Source of the DNA: an uncultured Collinsella sp. | GTDB taxonomy: Bacteria > Actinomycetota > Coriobacteriia > Coriobacteriales > Coriobacteriaceae | DNA: 15,965 nucleotides | Direction: 5' to 3' | Assembly (NCBI GenBank): GCA_902495545.1 | Contig: CABUXM010000048.1 | Location: forward strand, 1-15,965 | In this document: positions 13,624 through 15,965 of the stretch, piece by piece | Position numbering within the stretch: the first letter of the stretch is position 1 | How the letters are laid out: the number at the start of each line of letters is the position of its first letter | The notes under the pieces: generated by a model | Database searches by the model: none | What the model was told of the DNA's origin: nothing | The model's input: the letters and a program-made list of their open reading frames with translations, nothing else | Made by a program: the position numbers and the translations under genes

Positions 13624-15699
13624 ATGGGTGCTCCCAAGACCGGTAACGTAAGGAACGTGGTGCTCGTAGGCCAAGGCGGGGTGGGCAAGACTTCACTCGC
13701 CGAGGCCATGCTCCACCTTTCCGGCAAGACCGCCCGCCTGGGCGGCCACGACGGCACCAAGCCCACGCTCGACTATGACCCTGAAGAGGTCAAGCGTTCA
13801 TTCTCCATCTCGACGACCATTGCGCCGATCGACTGGAAGGGCACGCGCATCAATGTGCTCGATGCCCCGTGCTACCCCGATTTTATCGGCGACGCCTTTG
13901 CCGCGATGAGCGTCTGCGAGACGGCTCTGTTTGTGGTCGACGCCGAGGCCGGCCCACAGCCTACGACGGTTAAGCTCTGGTATGCCGCCGAGGACCTGCG
14001 CCTGGCGCGTGCGGTGTTCGTAAACCGCTTGTCGCGCTCCGAGGCCAGCTTTGCGACCACGATGGACCTGCTGCGGGAGCGCTTTGGCACGCGCCTGGGC
14101 GCCGTGACCCTTCCCTGGGGCGAGGGCGAGGACTTTGACGGCATCATCGACCTGGTGCGCATGAAGGCGCGCCATTGCAACGGCACCGAAGCCGTTGAGT
14201 CGGAGATTCCCGAGGAGTATCGTGCCCAGGCCGAGGAAGCCCATGACCATCTGTGCGAGCTGGTGGCCGAGGCCGACGATGAGCTGATGATGAAGTACTT
14301 GGAAGGCGAGGAGACGCTGACGCAGGAGGAGCTTGAAGGCCTGCTGTCGAAGGCGATCGCCGAGCGCATCTTTGTGCCGGTCTTTGCGGGCGATTGCATT
14401 AAGGAGCAGGGCGTCAACTCGCTGATGGACGACATCGCGACGTACTTCCCGGCGCCGACCGACTACGGCGAGATGCCGCTCATCGACGGCGATTCGCTCA
14501 AGATTTCGAGCGACGATGATCGTCCGGTGGCGTTTGTGTTTAAGACGCTGGCCGATCCGCAGCAGGGCCGCATCAGCTTTATCAAGGTGCTGACGGGCAC
14601 GCTTGAGCCGGGCCTTGAGCTGATCAACGCGCGTACCCGCAAGAGCGATCGTCTGGCCCACCTGTATGTGATGTGCGGCCGCGATATGACCGAGGTTGGC
14701 CACGCTTATGCCGGTGACATCATCGTGGCACCCAAGCTGGCGGCCGAGACGGGCGATACGCTCTCGATTACCGGCAAGGTCGAGGCTGCGGCGTTTAAGT
14801 TCCCCAACTCGCAGTACCGCATTGCCATCGAGGCCGAGAATCGCGGTGACGAGGAGAAGCTCTACACGTTTATCGAGAAGGCCTGCAAGGCTGATCCGAC
14901 CATGAGCATCGACCGCGACGAGGAGACGGGCCAGACTATCATCTCCGCCGTTGGTGAGGCGCAGGTTTCGGTGCTGCTCAATCGTTTGGAGGATCGCACC
15001 AAGGTCGTAGCCAAGAGCGTGCCGATCCGCATTCCGTATCGCGAGACCATTCGCCGTACGGCAAGTGCCCAGGGCCGCCATAAGAAGCAGACCGGCGGCG
15101 CCGGTCAGTACGGCGACTGCTGGCTGCGCGTGGAGCCGCTCATTGGGCCCGACGGCACGAGCGATGGCTATGAGTTTGTGGACGAGGTCGTGGGCGGCCG
15201 CATTCCGCGCTCGCTGATCCCCGCCGTGGACAAGGGCGTCCAGGAGACCATGAAGGACGGCATCATTGCCGGCTATCCGCTCACGGGCATTCGCGTGGCT
15301 GTGTACGACGGCTCGTATCACAGCGTCGACTCCAACGAGATGGCGTTCCGCGCGGCGGCTCGCATCGGCCTGCGCAAGGCATGTGCCGATGCCGACCCGG
15401 TGGTGCTTGAGCCCATCGAGGAAATCACGGTGACTATTCCCGAGAGCTACGCCGGCGCCGTGATGGGCGACATCTCGGCCTCGCGCGGTCGCGTGACAGG
15501 CATGGAGACCGATGAGCGCGGAGACACCGTGGTTATCGCGCAGGCACCTCTCGCCGAGCTGACGGATTACTCGACGCGCCTGCGCTCTATCACGCGCGGC
15601 ACGGGCGACTTTACCATGAAGCCCGCCGGCTACGAGCAGGTGCCGTATGACGTTCAGGCCAAGCTGGTCGAGCGCTATGAGGAGGGTCGCGCCAAGTAG
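13624..15699 (+). CDS. EF-G-like translational GTPase paralogue
   Basis: This 691-residue, full-length EF-G-architecture protein would be a ribosome-associated translocase or regulator. G1 GQGGVGKT (16-23) is intact. G3 reads DAPCY (80-84) where EF-G has DTPGH, so the Gly and the catalytic His are replaced. G4 reads NRLS (134-137) in place of NKMD. G5 reads GDC (256-258) in place of GSA. Domain II starts near 300. Domain III has VGEAQVSVL (443-451) where EF-G has GELHL. Domain IV is well kept, with GRHKKQTGGAGQYGD (484-498) and YDGSYHSVDSNEMAF (561-575), which retains the tip His. Domain V (about 595-680) is present. AAGGAGGT (13612-13619) fixes ATG 13624. It may be annotated as EF-G, but motif loss points to a specialised paralogue. 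Confidence 0.92.
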   Translation: MGAPKTGNVRNVVLVGQGGVGKTSLAEAMLHLSGKTARLGGHDGTKPTLDYDPEEVKRSFSISTTIAPIDWKGTRINVLDAPCYPDFIGDAFAAMSVCETALFVVDAEAGPQPTTVKLWYAAEDLRLARAVFVNRLSRSEASFATTMDLLRERFGTRLGAVTLPWGEGEDFDGIIDLVRMKARHCNGTEAVESEIPEEYRAQAEEAHDHLCELVAEADDELMMKYLEGEETLTQEELEGLLSKAIAERIFVPVFAGDCIKEQGVNSLMDDIATYFPAPTDYGEMPLIDGDSLKISSDDDRPVAFVFKTLADPQQGRISFIKVLTGTLEPGLELINARTRKSDRLAHLYVMCGRDMTEVGHAYAGDIIVAPKLAAETGDTLSITGKVEAAAFKFPNSQYRIAIEAENRGDEEKLYTFIEKACKADPTMSIDRDEETGQTIISAVGEAQVSVLLNRLEDRTKVVAKSVPIRIPYRETIRRTASAQGRHKKQTGGAGQYGDCWLRVEPLIGPDGTSDGYEFVDEVVGGRIPRSLIPAVDKGVQETMKDGIIAGYPLTGIRVAVYDGSYHSVDSNEMAFRAAARIGLRKACADADPVVLEPIEEITVTIPESYAGAVMGDISASRGRVTGMETDERGDTVVIAQAPLAELTDYSTRLRSITRGTGDFTMKPAGYEQVPYDVQAKLVERYEEGRAK

Positions 15700-15732
15700 C
15701 GTGTGGCTTTGCCTGCAATGTGGACGCTGACG

Positions 15733-15768
15733 AAAAGGCCGCCCTGGGCAATCCAGGGCGGCCTTTTT
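15733..15768 (+). terminator. Terminator of the EF-G-like gene
   Basis: A perfect 15-bp stem (15733-15747 with 15753-15767) with a 5-nt loop starts in AAAA and ends in TTTTT. The AAAA end allows it to work on the minus strand too, where it would stop the endonuclease transcript. Confidence 0.95.
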
Positions 15769-15827
15769 GATCCCATGGGGACGGAGGAAAACGAATCATT
15801 TTTGGGTTACGGGCGGTGCGGTCGGCC

Positions 15828-15965
15828 CTAGTCTCCCGAGGCCTGATTGCGGCCGGTGGCGTAGTCGATCTGCACGTGCGGCTGCAGGTTGTAGCAGTAC
15901 ACGTGGAAGCAGAGGGCCTTGCCGTGGTCCTCGACCGATTGCGCCTCAAGGCGCACACCGCGGCA
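15828..15965 (-). CDS. C-terminal fragment of a DNA/RNA non-specific endonuclease-like protein (partial)
   Basis: The window edge cuts this gene; 45 codons and a TAG stop are visible on the minus strand. The segment reads GVRLEAQSVEDHGKALCFHVYCYNLQPHVQIDYATGRN, split here as GVRLEAQSVEDHGKALC (3-19), FHVYCYNLQPHVQ (20-32) and IDYATGRN (33-40). From memory, the YNxQPxxxIDYATG ending matches the C-terminus of secreted DNA/RNA non-specific nucleases of Gram-positive bacteria. The catalytic DRGH region would lie upstream, outside the window, so activity cannot be judged. It is convergent with the EF-G-like gene across the 15-bp terminator. Confidence 0.68.
   Translation of the reverse strand, partial: CRGVRLEAQSVEDHGKALCFHVYCYNLQPHVQIDYATGRNQASGD

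Noticed and set aside
13798..15321. 507-codon open frame opposite the EF-G-like gene
   Set aside because: Antisense shadow; the plus strand has full EF-G domains.
15611..15958. 115-codon minus-strand frame at the window end
   Set aside because: It overlaps the end of the EF-G-like gene and the terminator, and is out of frame with the recognisable endonuclease C-terminus.

Overview
The window looks like chromosomal DNA from a Coriobacteriia actinobacterium, most plausibly Collinsella or a close relative. This is inferred from the GC-rich coding style, the MBL hydrolase/tilS/hpt/ftsH neighbourhood, TACAAT-type -10 boxes and long palindromic intergenic repeats; no database search was possible. 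It is mostly housekeeping sequence with normal gene spacing and no integrase, transposase, CRISPR array or obvious defence island.

Layout. Positions 1-112 hold the 3' end of a 5S rRNA and its terminator, the tail of an rRNA operon. Next comes a convergent, AT-richer gene for a small tail-anchored protein (177-644, minus). A 277-nt divergent spacer with possible regulatory dyads separates it from an Hsp20 chaperone gene (922-1353). Hsp20 shares a bidirectional terminator with a convergent YycJ/WalJ-like MBL-fold hydrolase (1436-2245, minus). The hydrolase is divergent from tilS, hpt and ftsH (2294-6665), a run of tRNA modification, purine salvage and membrane proteolysis genes closed by a strong terminator. 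A long perfect hairpin repeat follows.

Next are a fold-type I aminotransferase (6855-8039) and a YcdX-like PHP metallohydrolase (8205-9026). The latter faces an RlmD-type RNA m5U methyltransferase (9105-10553, minus) across a terminator. The 338-nt spacer after that holds a 14-bp palindrome, a 139-nt nested inverted-repeat element, and a promoter with three TAAAGTG half-sites. It precedes a three-gene polar amino-acid ABC importer (10892-13313): Tat-type lipoprotein binding protein, permease and ATPase. A 107-nt imperfect stem-loop separates the first two importer genes.

After a terminator, a 310-nt spacer with a structured leader precedes an EF-G-like GTPase paralogue (13624-15699) whose G3, G4 and G5 motifs are degenerate. 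A 15-bp terminator follows. The window ends in the C-terminal 45 codons of a minus-strand gene resembling DNA/RNA non-specific endonucleases.

No clearly new multi-gene system is visible. The best leads are the nested 139-nt element, the EF-G-like protein with its leader, the candidate operators at the ABC importer and rlmD-type genes, and the inter-cistronic stem-loop.
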